The notes below the pieces were generated by a model. It saw nothing but the letters and a program-made list of their open reading frames with translations. It did no database searches and was not told where the DNA came from. From CAVWNR01 sp963756525 (GTDB lineage: Bacteria; Actinomycetota; Actinomycetes; Mycobacteriales; Jatrophihabitantaceae), in assembly GCA_963756525.1 (NCBI GenBank), contig CAVWNR010000003.1, forward strand, positions 650,036 through 714,035: 64,000 bases of DNA, in the 5' to 3' direction. The position numbers and the translations under genes are program-made. Shown here piece after piece: positions 8,870 through 17,862 of this stretch. Every line of letters starts with the position of its first letter. The stretch's first letter is position 1.

Positions 8870-10080
8870 CGTGAACTGACCCAACGGCGCATCCTGGTGA
8901 TCATTGGGGCGCTGCTGCCTGGGCATGTTCATGGCCGCGCTGGATCAGACGATCGTGGCCACGGCGCTGCCCACGATCGCGGGCGGTCTGCACGGCCTGT
9001 CGGAGCTGTCCTGGGTGGTGACCGCCTACATCCTGGCCTCGACCGCGTCGACACCGCTGTGGGACAAGCTCGGTGACCTCTACGGCCGCAAGACGTTCTT
9101 CCAGGCTGCGATCGTGATCTTCCTGGTGGGCTCGGTGCTGTCGGGGATCAGCACCTCGATGGGCGAGCTGATCGCCTTCCGGGCCCTGCAGGGCATCGGC
9201 GGCGGCGGCCTCATGATCAGCGCTCAGGCGATCGTCGGCGACGTCGTCTCGCCTCGTGACCAGGGCCGCTACCAGGGGATCTTCGGTGCGGTTTTCAGGG
9301 TGACCAGCGTGATCGGCCCGCTGCTCGGGGGCTTTTTCGTCGACACGCTGACGTGGCGGTGGTTGTTCTACATCAACCTGCCGGTCGGGGTGGTGGCGCT
9401 GGTGGTGACCGCGGCGGTCCTTCCTGGCCGAACGGAACGCATCCGGCACGTGATCGACTACCTGGGCACGGTGCTGCTTGCCGCGGCGGCCACCGCGCTG
9501 GTGCTGCTGACCACGCTGGGCGGTACGACCTACCCGTGGTTCTCGGCGCCGATATACACCCTCGGCGTCTCGGGAGCCGTGCTGATCGCGGCTTTTATCG
9601 TGGTCGAGCGGCGAGCGAGCGAGCCGGTGCTGCCGCTGCGGATGTGCCGCAGCCGGGCGCCGGTACCGCGGTGATGGTGGTGGGCATGTGGCTGTCGTCC
9701 CGGCTGGGCGTGGACACCAGCCCGGTGCAGTACTCGGTCTACATGTTCATGCTCGGTGTGGGCATCGGCGGGGTGATGCAGGTGCTGGTGCTCGCGGTCC
9801 AGAACGACGTCGACGATAAAGACCTGGGCGTGGCCACCTCCGGGGCGACCTTCTTCCGGTCGATCGGTGGCTCCTTCGGGACGGCGGTCTTCGGTGCCAT
9901 CTTCGCCAATGCCCTGACCGGCAACCTGGCCCGCTACCTGGCGGGGATTCCGGTCCCGGCGGGATTCAACGCCCAGGCGGGCGCGAGCCCGGCCGTACTT
10001 GCGAAGCTTCCGCCGGCCGTACACTCCGGTGTCATCCACGCCTACGCCGCGTCGCTGCAGACGGTCAAGCGGCTGCGCAC
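8870..10080 (+). pseudogene. DHA2-type (EmrB/QacA) drug exporter remnant
   Basis: A 14-helix MFS exporter is recognisable: TQRRILVIIGALL, then after a one-base shift near 8912 MFMAALDQTIVATALPTIAG, motif A-like DKLGDLYGRKTFF, the GIGGGGLMISAQAIVGDVVS region, and WRWLFYINLPVGVVALVV. At about 9650 the text jumps from SEPVLPLRM to GAGTAVMVVGMWLSSRLGVD in another frame, dropping roughly 75 residues (several helices). After VIHAYAASLQTV near 10065 the last helix is lost. The internal deletion is too large for a sequencing slip, so this is a true pseudogene. Confidence 0.88.
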
Positions 10081-10178
10081 CCCGGCGGGTGCGGCGCCGT
10101 CCGCAGCGGCGCGTCAACCCCACCACGGACACGGCCCCGCCGGCGGCAAAGCCGTTGATTCGGGAGCGTCCGCTCGAG

Positions 10179-10520
10179 TCAGTGGTGTTCGGTCGCCGCG
10201 GGGAGGTTCGCCTCGACGAGGGCGGTAGATCCGGCGGCTTTTGTGGTCATGTCGTGGCATCGCTCGTGTAGGCGCTGCAGCGATTCGGTGTCTCCGAGGG
10301 GAACCGCAGCCTGGAGCTGTTGGCTGTCTCGTACATCGGGCAGGTCGAGGACGGCATCGACGAGGCCGGCTCGCCTGCCGGGAGGGATGTGACCGGATTC
10401 GGCGTGCAGCGAGACTCTGGCTGGTCCCTGGCCGTCGGTGGATGTGATGACCTCGGCGGAGGTGACCGCGTGTTCGCCGTCGTTGATGTCGATGTGGCTG
10501 TGCTTGTTCTGGTCGGCCAT
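10179..10520 (-). CDS. hypothetical protein (113 aa)
   Basis: ATG at 10518-10520 with ggag eight bases upstream on the minus strand. The product begins MADQNKHSHIDINDGEHAVT. Later segments are SLHAESGHIPPGRRAGLVDA, VLDLPDVRDSQQLQAAVPLG and a C-terminal helix SLQRLHERCHDMTTKAAGST. The pattern is typical of a small soluble actinobacterial family without assigned function. No membrane or export signal. It looks intact. Confidence 0.7.
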   Translation of the reverse strand: MADQNKHSHIDINDGEHAVTSAEVITSTDGQGPARVSLHAESGHIPPGRRAGLVDAVLDLPDVRDSQQLQAAVPLGDTESLQRLHERCHDMTTKAAGSTALVEANLPAATEHH

Positions 10521-10779
10521 TGCGGTTCTCCGGCTCGGCGGTGGTCGTGGCGGCTGCGGCAGACCGGCCCGGACCTGGCACGCTCCTCGGGATACGCGAG
10601 CTTCGCAATCAGGTGACGGTGTTCGGGCAGCGGCGTCGCTGTCGATGCGTGGAAGTCCGGGTGGGGTTGCCGTCAATCACCGTAACGGGCAAGGAGGTGC
10701 AGGGTTGCGGGCAAGTGGCTGGACGGCAACGGTGTCCGCACGCCGTCGCCGGCGGGCTGCCGTGCGTATGGTGGACGGC

Positions 10780-11019
10780 GTGAGCGAGGACGTAGGCAGG
10801 ACGACACGCCGCAGCGCCCGCCGCAGGGCGCGACCCGGCAAGCGGTCTGCGGTCGGCCCGTCCGAGTCGGTGGAGCGGCGATACGCGAAGGTGCGTGAGG
10901 TCGAGCGCAACGCCGAGGTCGCGGTCCAGAGCGGCGACGAGCCGGCGCCGCCGGCCCGCGAACTGCTCGCCCAGCTGGATCCGCGAGCCGCTGAAGAGCC
11001 GCAGGCCGAGAACGGCTGA
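10780..11019 (+). CDS. small basic/charged hypothetical protein (79 aa)
   Basis: GTG 10780 (VSEDVGRTTRRSARRRARPG) or the in-frame ATG 10768 could start it. The first 30 residues are Arg-rich; the rest is a charged helix (VERRYAKVREVERNAEVAVQ) with an acidic Ala/Pro-rich tail. Third codon positions are strongly G/C. No family was recognised. The basic head could bind nucleic acid, but that is a guess. Confidence 0.5.
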   Translation: MSEDVGRTTRRSARRRARPGKRSAVGPSESVERRYAKVREVERNAEVAVQSGDEPAPPARELLAQLDPRAAEEPQAENG

Positions 11020-11108
11020 GCCTCGCCATCCTCAACGTGGGCAGTGGTGCGCGTCCCACGCCAGCATGTCCGCTACCGGTGCATGGGCTGCGTGACGGGA
11101 GGTAGCGA

Positions 11109-12020
11109 GTGGTGAAGGCGTACGGATTCAACGCGCACGGCGGACCGGACGTGCAGGAGTTCCTCGAGCTGGACATGCCGGCTCCGATGGCCGGTGAGCT
11201 GCTCGTGCAGGTGCGGGCGGCGGGCGTGAATCCCGTCGACTGGAAGATTCGGGCCGGCCTTTACGGCGAAGTGCGGCTACCGGCCGTGCTCGGCTCGGAG
11301 GTGTCGGGGGTGGTCCGCGACGTCGGCCAGGACGTCGAGGGTTTCGCGGTTGGCGACGAGGTCTTCGGCAGCGTGGCGCCCGGCTCCGGCGGGTACGCCG
11401 AGTACACGCTGACCACGGCCAAGGCCACCGCTGCCAAGCCGGTGCATGTGTCGTTCACCGATGCCGCCACGCTCAGCGTCGCCGCCGCTACCGGCTACGA
11501 CGGGGTGACTCAGCTCGACCTGCAACCGGGTCAGACACTGTTGATCAATGGCGTCGGCGGTGGGGTCGGCGTGGCCGCGGCGCAGATCGCCCGTGACCTC
11601 GGCGTGAATGTCCTCGGCGTCGCCAGCGACGACAAACGGGCGCTGGTCGAGTCGCTCGGAGCGACACACGTCGCCTACGGCGCCGGCGTAGCCGAGCGGA
11701 TCCGCGAGATCATGCCCTACGGGGTCGATGCGATCTTCGACCTGGCCGGAGGTGACAGCCTGCGCGCGGTCGCGTCCGTGCTCCACGACCGCGGCAAGCT
11801 GATCAGCGCCGGCGACCCGGGCACGGTCGGTGAACTCGGCGGTCAGGTGATCGAACGCGACCGCACCCGGGCAGTGCTCGACCTCGTCGCGGCGCTGGTC
11901 GCCGACGGCAAGCTGGACCCACACGTCGAAGACATCCTGCCGCTGGACCGGGCCGGTGACGCGCTGGCCGCGGTCGAGGGCGGCCACGCCAAGGGCAAAG
12001 TCGTGATCCAGGTCAGTTGA
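11109..12020 (+). CDS. NADP-dependent quinone oxidoreductase-like enzyme (zinc-free MDR family)
   Basis: 303 residues from GTG 11109, with gggagg eight bases upstream. The GroES-like N-terminal domain (VQVRAAGVNPVDWKIRAGLY, LPAVLGSEVSGVVRDVG, FAVGDEVFG) is followed by the Rossmann fold with LLINGVGGGVGVAAAQIARD (about residues 143-162). There is no cysteine cluster for structural zinc, which places it with quinone oxidoreductase/zeta-crystallin relatives. It probably reduces a quinone or enone with NADPH; the substrate is unknown. It appears intact and stands alone. Confidence 0.88.
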   Translation: MVKAYGFNAHGGPDVQEFLELDMPAPMAGELLVQVRAAGVNPVDWKIRAGLYGEVRLPAVLGSEVSGVVRDVGQDVEGFAVGDEVFGSVAPGSGGYAEYTLTTAKATAAKPVHVSFTDAATLSVAAATGYDGVTQLDLQPGQTLLINGVGGGVGVAAAQIARDLGVNVLGVASDDKRALVESLGATHVAYGAGVAERIREIMPYGVDAIFDLAGGDSLRAVASVLHDRGKLISAGDPGTVGELGGQVIERDRTRAVLDLVAALVADGKLDPHVEDILPLDRAGDALAAVEGGHAKGKVVIQVS

Positions 12021-12118
12021 CGACGCCTGCCGGCTGGTCACCCGGTCCGGCGTGACGATGACCAGGTCCGGCTTTGCTGCACCCGTGGCAGCCGACAGTC
12101 CTACTTCGCCAGATTTGT

Positions 12119-12140
12119 GGCTCTTCTGACTCATCCGTGG
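12119..12140 (+). repeat. candidate left terminal repeat of the ISL3 remnant
   Basis: The sequence starting GGCTCTTCTGACTC just before the transposase remnant matches the GGCTCTT beginning usual for ISL3-family ends. No matching right end was found after the remnant. Confidence 0.35.
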
Positions 12141-12179
12141 GTGGCGTGAGCGTGTCGTAGCTGCGGCACGCCGTTCCAT

Positions 12180-13075
12180 GTCTACGGTTCCGGCTTTTTG
12201 GACTGGAATCGATCATGGACGGGGAGCAGCGTGCATAACGGAAGGGTATGGGCGCAGCTGCCGGTGCTGCATGTGCCGCCGCGGCGGGGTGAGCGGGGCC
12301 GGTGCAAGGTGTGCCGGCGGCGGTGCGCGGGCTATGAGGCCGGAGGGGGCGGCGGCGCTGGCGGAGCCTGGATCTGGGCATGGTGCAGGCCTCCGTGGAG
12401 GCCGACGCGTCGCGGGTGTCGTGTCCGCGGCATCGGATGGTGCGGCGGTGCCGTGGGCGCGGCACGGCGCCGGGCATACCCGTTTCTTCGGTGATCAGGT
12501 GGCCTGGCTGGCGGTGGCCTGTTCGAAGCCCGCGGTGATGGCGTTGATGCGCATCGCCTAGCGCACCGTGGGGGCGACCGTGACCTGGGTCGCCGGGGAC
12601 GCGATGGCCGGGACCGACCGGTTTGCCGGGCTGCGCCGGATCGGCATCGACGAGATCAGCTACAAGAACGGGCACAGCTACCTGACCGTGGTGGTCGATC
12701 ACGACCGGCGGCGGCTGGTCTGGGCCGCGCCGGGGCGGGGCGGGGCAAGGACATCCTGCGCGGCTTCTTCGACGCCCTCGGCCCGCAACGCTGCGCGCTG
12801 ATCAGCCACGTGTCCGTCGACGCGGCGGAGTGGATCGCCGACGTGGTGGCCGAACGCTGCCCGCAAGCTGTCCGCTGCCCGGTCGCCCCCGCCGGCTGGC
12901 CGGGCGGGCCACCGGCGCGGCGAGGGAGCTGAAGAAGGCCCGATATGCGCTGTGGAAGAACCCGAAGTCCTCACCGAACACCAGCAGCAACGACTGGCAT
13001 GGATCGCCGCCACCAACCCCAAGCTGTACCGCGCCTACCTGCTCAAGAGAGGGCGGGGCAACTGCAACGGTCCGC
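12180..13075 (+). pseudogene. ISL3-family transposase remnant
   Basis: Pieces in several frames match an ISL3 transposase in order: the zinc-finger-like CKVCRRRCAGYE, HTRFFGDQVAWLAVACSKPA, then the catalytic region GLRRIGIDEISYKNGHSYLT and VVVDHDRRRLVWAAPGRG, and at the end ARELKKARYALWKNP and RLAWIAATNPKLYRAYLLK. An in-frame TAG at 12559-12561 replaces an expected sense codon, there are frameshifts near 12740 and 12930, and the middle of the catalytic domain is deleted. It is not functional. Confidence 0.85.
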
Positions 13076-13299
13076 CGTCCGGGCGTAAGAGGTGGCAAGT
13101 CAGCTTGATCATGTCCCGGGTAAGGTCTGTGCTACGGCACGTGCCGCGCAGCGATGCCCTGGGTCAGTCAGCGCCTGCTCGCTGGTCGTTGGGTGCCGCG
13201 GCGGTGATGATGCCGAGCGGCGGCGCTCCGCGCGGGCGCATCCCGCTATGGAGATGCGGTCTCACGCTTACGCTGAGGCGACGCGAGAGGAGGAATCGC

Positions 13300-13488
13300 A
13301 TGACCTTTCTGCACTACGGGTCCGAACTGCGAGTCCAACTCGATCCATCCGCCATCAAGCTGGCTATGGAGGCGGTCGGCGCGCACGCCAGCCGCGGCGG
13401 CTGGGTGACGGTCACCGACATCGCTGGCCGGCAGTGGTCGTTCCTGGTGTCGGCCGGGATTCCGATCTGGGTGAGCGAACAGGAGTAG
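13300..13488 (+). CDS. small hypothetical protein (62 aa)
   Basis: ATG 13300 follows gagaggagga, one of the best Shine-Dalgarno sites in the window. The product starts MTFLHYGSELRVQLDPSAIK and ends FLVSAGIPIWVSEQE, with a central WVTVTDIAGRQWSFLVSAG that looks like a beta hairpin. It may be a small one-domain fold. No family was recognised. The SD and G/C-rich third positions argue that it is expressed. Confidence 0.6.
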   Translation: MTFLHYGSELRVQLDPSAIKLAMEAVGAHASRGGWVTVTDIAGRQWSFLVSAGIPIWVSEQE

Positions 13489-13791
13489 TCAGCTGCCCGC
13501 TCCGCTAACACGACCAGCGGCGAGCCGACGCGCGGTGGCGGCTCACCCTGCTCGATCGTCATCCAGCTAAGCGGCCCGCCGTTTTGGAACTGCGCGGGTG
13601 GGCGCAGTGGACGCCGACGCCGTTCACGGTGCGCGGTGACCCGACCAAACGGCGCTCCGCCGTCAGAACCTGCCCGCAAACCTGCACAAGGCGGCAGGTG
13701 AGACCAGCAGCCACGAGGGCGGCGCCCTACGTGATATTAGGGACTCACCCGCGATCAAAGGTGGGAATGGGCTTCAAATCCGCTGGTTGCC
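13489..13791. other. gap without a recognised gene
   Basis: Around 300 bases with no supported gene, repeat or hairpin. The ttcaaatcc near 13773 resembles a tRNA T-loop but has no matching stems. Confidence 0.4.
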
Positions 13792-14013
13792 GTGTTGTAC
13801 GACGATCCAATCGGTGACTCGCTCGACTACCTCTATCAGGTCGCGAGCAGCATTCGGTATGGCCCGATCGGCGATTGGACGGATCAGCAGCTCAATGACG
13901 TCAAGCAGCACTTCCGCGTGCTCTATCCACGGTGTGCCGTCAGCCGACCCACCCTACGCAAGCCGGACACGCCGAGAGCCGACACCAGCTCGCCAGCCAG
14001 CCTGACCGACTGA
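13792..14013 (+). CDS. hypothetical protein (73 aa), doubtful
   Basis: GTG 13792. The first 45 residues (LYDDPIGDSLDYLYQVASSI, WTDQQLNDVKQHFRVLYP) look like a small helical protein. The last 25 are Pro/Ser-rich and probably out-of-register sequence. No clear Shine-Dalgarno site. It could be a fragment of a larger gene. Confidence 0.3.
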   Translation: MLYDDPIGDSLDYLYQVASSIRYGPIGDWTDQQLNDVKQHFRVLYPRCAVSRPTLRKPDTPRADTSSPASLTD

Positions 14014-14852
14014 CAGATGTTGAGCACGAAGCGCAGCGGCAGCAAGGGGTCGCGGACACACAGATCTTGGAACAGCAGGGGTACCTTAAACCAAACTGGG
14101 CGTCAGTTAGCCGTTTTTACTCGATATTGCATCTGTTGACACCTCGGATCTCGACGGACCCATTGTTTAGAGACGTAGCGGCACTTCCACCGTGGCGCGG
14201 TAAGGCTGTGATCGACATTGAACCGTGGCAACATCGCGGACGGCTTCCTGCTGACAGAAACGGAATAGTGCTTGGACGAAATGACCTATTAGCTAGCTCC
14301 GCGTCGACGTGCTCGACCATGTCGTGACCGACTTTTGCTGAGAGGCTATCCAGCAACGCCTCGGCCTCGCTTCACTCTCGGCGCCTGCCGAGACGAACAA
14401 AAAGGTCCGATCAACGAACCCGCAACCGGGCACAGGGCCCCGGAGCGCGCGAACCGCACGCGGATCTCGCCAAGAGTGGCCGCCCTACCGAACGCACGCT
14501 CATTGGCTCCGACTGATCGTCGCGTCGGTGAGAACGCGCCGAGGGCGCGGCCACGATGTTTTCCACCCTCATCCGCGCGAGCGGACGGATATATGTCGAT
14601 CTTTATGAGTTGGTCTCGGCATACCGCGGGCTGTTTCCGCTCGTCGGCATCTCCGTGAACTGCGCCAGCCTCCGTCGTTTCCCTGAGCGGACGGGGTTCG
14701 ACGGCGGCCCTGGGCTCGGCCTGGGCTGGGGTTGTGCCGGTTATTGCACGGTTGTGCGCTGGTCGTCGAACTGGGCGGTGACTTGGAGTGTCCCCCTGGT
14801 CATCCTCGCGGCTTGGTCGGACACCGGGTCGTTCCGGCGTACGGTCGTGGTC
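14014..14852. other. gap including a lower-GC pocket
   Basis: About 840 bases. Between roughly 14030 and 14340 the sequence is visibly poorer in G+C, with runs such as gtttttactcgatattgcatc. One plus-strand frame there reads QILEQQGYLKPNWASVSRFY then AALPPWRGKAVIDIEPWQHR without a recognised family or start. The rest holds no supported gene. Confidence 0.4.
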
Positions 14853-15062
14853 ATGAGTCAGTACATGGCTTGGCCGACCGCCGATGGCGTGTGGCACATC
14901 GGGATCGGGCTGAGCCTGCCGCCGGGTGCCGATCTCACGGACCTGAACGAGTTACTCATCCTGCGCCACATCGAGCGCGGCCAGATCGGGTTCCATCGGC
15001 CGAACGACGAAGCCAAGTTCAATCAGCAATTCGCGATCGGTATCGATGAGCGCGGGCAGTGA
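14853..15062 (+). CDS. small hypothetical protein (69 aa)
   Basis: ATG 14853: MSQYMAWPTADGVWHIGIGL followed by SLPPGADLTDLNELLILRHI and ending FNQQFAIGIDERGQ. The composition is protein-like with alternating hydrophobic and charged residues and high G/C at third positions. The Shine-Dalgarno site is weak (cggtcgtgg). The frame also stays open upstream in a hydrophobic stretch that is probably not coding. Function unknown. Confidence 0.45.
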   Translation: MSQYMAWPTADGVWHIGIGLSLPPGADLTDLNELLILRHIERGQIGFHRPNDEAKFNQQFAIGIDERGQ

Positions 15063-15274
15063 CTGATCCACCGTCGCGTCGGGGAGAGGCTCTTACGGGC
15101 CGGTGCCGCGGACCGGATGGATGCTGGCGTGGCTGTGACCGACGACAACGGTAGGTACCGTTCCTGGGTCCGGTGATGGCACGCACGGCGGCCTGTTCGG
15201 CCACCAGGATCGAGGGCCGCCGTTGCGTTGTGAACGCTGCGCGCGGCAACCGGGGCGCCGGACATCATGGCGTG

Positions 15275-15531
15275 ATGGCTGCCGCCGAGGCCACGCGCCT
15301 GCACGTGACCATCCACCTGCTCCAACAAACGACCGTCGGCTTCGACGCCGCCGCCTGTGGCCGCTGCACGGCGGCTATGCCCACTTCGGCGGTGACCTGC
15401 CCTTTTTCGCCGAGGAAGTGACCCGACGTCTGCAAACCGACAGCTGCCTGGGCTTCTCCCCGGACCAGGCCAGCATCACCGTCATCCCGCGAAACGCCGT
15501 CAAGCGGATCGACTTCACCACCGGCCCGTGA
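15275..15531 (+). pseudogene. hypothetical protein with single-base frameshift
   Basis: ATG 15275 opens MAAAEATRLHVTIHLLQQTT then VGFDAA. After one missing base near 15352 the text continues in another frame as WPLHGGYAHFGGDLPFFAEE, VTRRLQTDSCLGFSPDQASI and TVIPRNAVKRIDF to a stop at 15529-15531. Inserting one C in the gcc-tgt context joins both parts into one protein of about 85 residues. No domain was recognised. It is either freshly inactivated or carries an assembly error. Confidence 0.5.
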
Positions 15532-15750
15532 GCCTGCCGGGACAGTCACCGGCCACGCCACCCAACCACCCCGGTATGGCGTGCGTGCCGCCGAGCAGCA
15601 GCCGGGCGGCGCGCGTCCGCGATCTGGTTGCTTGCGCTGAGCGGCGCGAGGACAGTTGGCGTGAGGTCCGGTGAGGATCCGGCTCGGCACGCGCGGCAGG
15701 CGCGGAACCGGGCGTGGCGCGCCGCCACGTGAACCGAAAGGGAGTCAGCC

Positions 15751-15888
15751 GTGGCCGACAAGTCGCCGCGCCAGTCGTCCAGCAAGAAGTCCGACAAGTC
15801 GCTTAAACAAAAACGCGCCGAGAAGAAGGCCACGGCGGCGAGTAAGGACGCCCGAGTGCATATCCCGACCCGCGGCCCGGCGAAGTAG
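15751..15888 (+). CDS. lysine-rich small protein (45 aa), MxDKSPR family
   Basis: GTG 15751 with aaaggga upstream. It begins VADKSPRQSSSKKSDKSLKQ and continues KRAEKKATAASKDARVH to a stop at 15886-15888. About a quarter of the residues are lysine and there is no hydrophobic core, so it is probably disordered or a basic helix. A clear relative starting MPDKSPRHATIKTPSQPIKH lies at 19711. Short proteins with this MADKSPR start recur in actinomycetes with no known role. Confidence 0.65.
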   Translation: MADKSPRQSSSKKSDKSLKQKRAEKKATAASKDARVHIPTRGPAK

Positions 15889-16046
15889 AACGATCAGGCA
15901 GTCGACCACCGGCCCGGTGAGGGCGGCGATCCGTCCGTCCAGGGTGAAGGCCGCCGGTGCACACTGGTCCACCACCGGGCAGACCGCGCCAGCCCGTCCC
16001 CCGGGGACCGGACCGCCGGGATCGCAGGCGGCACGTCGCCCGAAGT

Positions 16047-16256
16047 AGAATGCCTACGCCCGACGAGCGCAGGACCGTGGCGCAACCGCCGACGACCATG
16101 CCGTGGGGCCACCGTTCGCTGCTGCTGCGCGATCCCAGTGGCGGCGCGGCCGGCGCGTGGCTGCTCGACCGGGCCGCTTCGCAGGTGGCGTTCCATGTCA
16201 AGCACTTTTGGGGGGCGATCACCGTCCACGGCTTCTTCACCCAGCTCGATTGGTGA
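16047..16256 (+). pseudogene. YceI-family protein, N-terminal fragment
   Basis: The segment AGAWLLDRAASQVAFHVKHF followed by WGAITVHGFFTQLD matches the start of YceI lipid-binding lipocalin-like proteins. It stops at 16254-16256 after about 35 matching residues, and similarity ends. The remaining ~130 residues of the barrel are missing; a minus-strand SPFH fragment begins within 15 bases, so this is a junction between two truncated genes. Confidence 0.7.
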
Positions 16257-16269
16257 CGGCACCGTGGGC

Positions 16270-16447
16270 GCGGGGCCATCGCGGAGACGTCGACGCTGAC
16301 GTTGTCGCGGGTGATGATGCCTGGGACTGGATCGGCATGGTGATGATCCGCAGCGGCGACACCCGGCGCAGCACGTCGACGAACGGGATGATCATCCGGA
16401 ACCCGGGTTCGCGTTCGCCGAGCACCCGGCCGAGGCGGGAACATCTT
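16270..16447 (-). pseudogene. SPFH/band-7 (slipin-like) fragment
   Basis: On the minus strand, RLGRVLGEREPGFRMIIPFV then DVLRRVSPLRIITMPIQSQ, and in the next frame GIITRDNVSVDVSAMAP, match the N-terminal half of the SPFH domain of slipins. Only about 60 residues remain, broken by a frameshift near 16325. The membrane anchor and coiled coil are lost. Confidence 0.75.
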
Positions 16448-16458
16448 GCCGGTCCGCC

Positions 16459-17124
16459 TCAGCGCGGTGACCGTGTGTCGGCGCGCTGACCGGCTGCGGG
16501 TGGGCCGGGCGCGCGGGGGCCGGTCGCTGCATGCGGTGGTTTGGGCGCGGTGTTGGTGGGTGCGCAGCCGGCCATCGCGGCGTGGAGGAGGGCGTCGCGG
16601 TGGGTGGCGAGCTGGGCGGGGGTGAGGGTGCGGATCGGGCGCCACAGTGAGCCCAGAGCCGCGGTGGCGCGCACGGTCGCCGCCGCGTGATCAGCGGTGC
16701 CGGCGTGCCCGCCGGCGGTGGCGGCGGTGGCGGCGATGGCCTGGCAGACGCGGTCGGTGTTGCGGTGCAGCCGGGCGCCGATCTCGGGATGGTTGAGGAC
16801 GGCTTTGTCGCTGTCGACCCAGCCGGCGACCTGGGCGTGTCCGGTGAGCGTGTCGAGGTAGTCGCCGAGCAGGGCCCGTACGCCGCCGGGCCAGCGCGGT
16901 GCTCGCGGGTGACGGTCGAGCAGCGCGTCCAGCTCATCGAGCAGCGGGTCGGCGAGCGCGTGCAGCAGGTCGTTCTTGGTGGGGAAGTGGTAGCTGACCG
17001 CGGCCTTGCTCATGCCGGTGGCGTCGGCCAGCTCGGCGACGCTGGTCGCGTCGTAGCCGCGGCGGGTGAAGCCGTGCAGGGCGGCGGTGAGCAGCGTGTC
17101 GCGTCGGTTGCGGGTGCCGGGCAC
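16459..17124 (-). CDS. TetR-family transcriptional repressor
   Basis: 221 residues from a GTG at 17122-17124. The helix-turn-helix occupies residues about 8-50: RDTLLTAALHGFTRRGYDAT then SVAELADATGMSKAAVSYHF and the usual PTKNDLLHAL. The helical ligand-binding domain follows, with a Pro/Arg-rich tail after about residue 190 that may be unstructured. A perfect 6-2-6 palindrome lies 32 bases upstream. The divergent neighbour is hsp20, so it may control itself and possibly hsp20. The effector is unknown. Confidence 0.85.
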   Translation of the reverse strand: MPGTRNRRDTLLTAALHGFTRRGYDATSVAELADATGMSKAAVSYHFPTKNDLLHALADPLLDELDALLDRHPRAPRWPGGVRALLGDYLDTLTGHAQVAGWVDSDKAVLNHPEIGARLHRNTDRVCQAIAATAATAGGHAGTADHAAATVRATAALGSLWRPIRTLTPAQLATHRDALLHAAMAGCAPTNTAPKPPHAATGPRAPGPPAAGQRADTRSPR

Positions 17125-17155
17125 GGGCGGTCCTCGGGATCGTTGACCGATTCAC

Positions 17156-17169
17156 TGGACGGACGTCCA
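17156..17169. promoter_or_regulatory. candidate TetR operator palindrome
   Basis: TGGACG-GA-CGTCCA, a perfect 6-2-6 inverted repeat upstream of the TetR start and between it and hsp20. Size and position fit a TetR-type operator, but binding is inferred. Confidence 0.45.
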
Positions 17170-17413
17170 CCCAGCAGCGTACGGTAGGCGGTGTCGGCGC
17201 GCCGCAGCCGGACAGCCACGGTGTGATCAATCGACAGTCGCCGAGACGACTAGTACGCGCTCCCGGCACGGTCGCAGGGTGCCGGCAGAAGGGTCTGCTT
17301 CCGGCTGGGACGCGCGACGAACACGACACGCCACGCGGACCCCGGCCGGCGGCACAACACGGTTGCCTCCCGCAGCTTCCCGGCGGCGGAGGCTGCGGGA
17401 TGAGGTGAGAACG

Positions 17414-17839
17414 ATGCTTGTACGCACCGATCCGTTCCGTGACTTCGACCGACTCGCCCAGCAGATCTGGGGCACCACCGCCCGTCCGGCGGCGATGCCG
17501 ATGGACGCCTGGCGCGACGGGGAGCAGATCGTGGTCGAGTTCGACCTGCCGGGGGTGGACCTGGACACCGTGGACCTCGACGTGGAGCGCAACGTGCTCA
17601 CCGTGCGGGCCGAGCGTGGCCCGTCCACCGCACAGGACACCGAGATGATCGCCGCCGAACGCCCGCGCGGGGTGTTCAGCCGGCAGCTGATCCTCGGCGA
17701 CACGCTGGACACCGACCGGGTGCAGGCCAGCTACACCGCCGGTGTGCTCACCCTGCGTATCCCGATCGCCGAAAAGGCGAAACCCCGCAAGATCACCGTC
17801 AGCGCCGCCGACACCGACCGCGGCGAGCTCACCGGCTAG
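17414..17839 (+). CDS. Hsp20/alpha-crystallin small heat-shock protein
   Basis: 141 residues from ATG 17414 with gaggtgaga upstream. The N-terminus MLVRTDPFRDFDRLAQQIWG is typical of actinobacterial Hsp18-type proteins. The alpha-crystallin domain covers about residues 30-130: MDAWRDGEQIVVEFDLPGVD, VERNVLTVRAER, and the signature VQASYTAGVLTLRIPIAEKA. These ATP-independent chaperones form oligomers that hold unfolding proteins. The stop codon TAG (17837-17839) is part of the CTAG duplicated by the IS701-family insertion, so the frame is intact but the native 3' flank is displaced. No CIRCE or HAIR operator was seen. Confidence 0.9.
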   Translation: MLVRTDPFRDFDRLAQQIWGTTARPAAMPMDAWRDGEQIVVEFDLPGVDLDTVDLDVERNVLTVRAERGPSTAQDTEMIAAERPRGVFSRQLILGDTLDTDRVQASYTAGVLTLRIPIAEKAKPRKITVSAADTDRGELTG

Positions 17840-17862
17840 TACGACAGCCGTAGTTCGTGATC
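17840..17862 (+). repeat. IS701-family left inverted repeat
   Basis: Starts TACGACAGCCGTAGTTCG and is the exact reverse complement of 19263-19285. Confidence 0.9.

Noticed and set aside
13765..13795. tRNA-like T-loop (ttcaaatcc)
   Set aside because: No acceptor, anticodon or D-arm pairing could be built around it.
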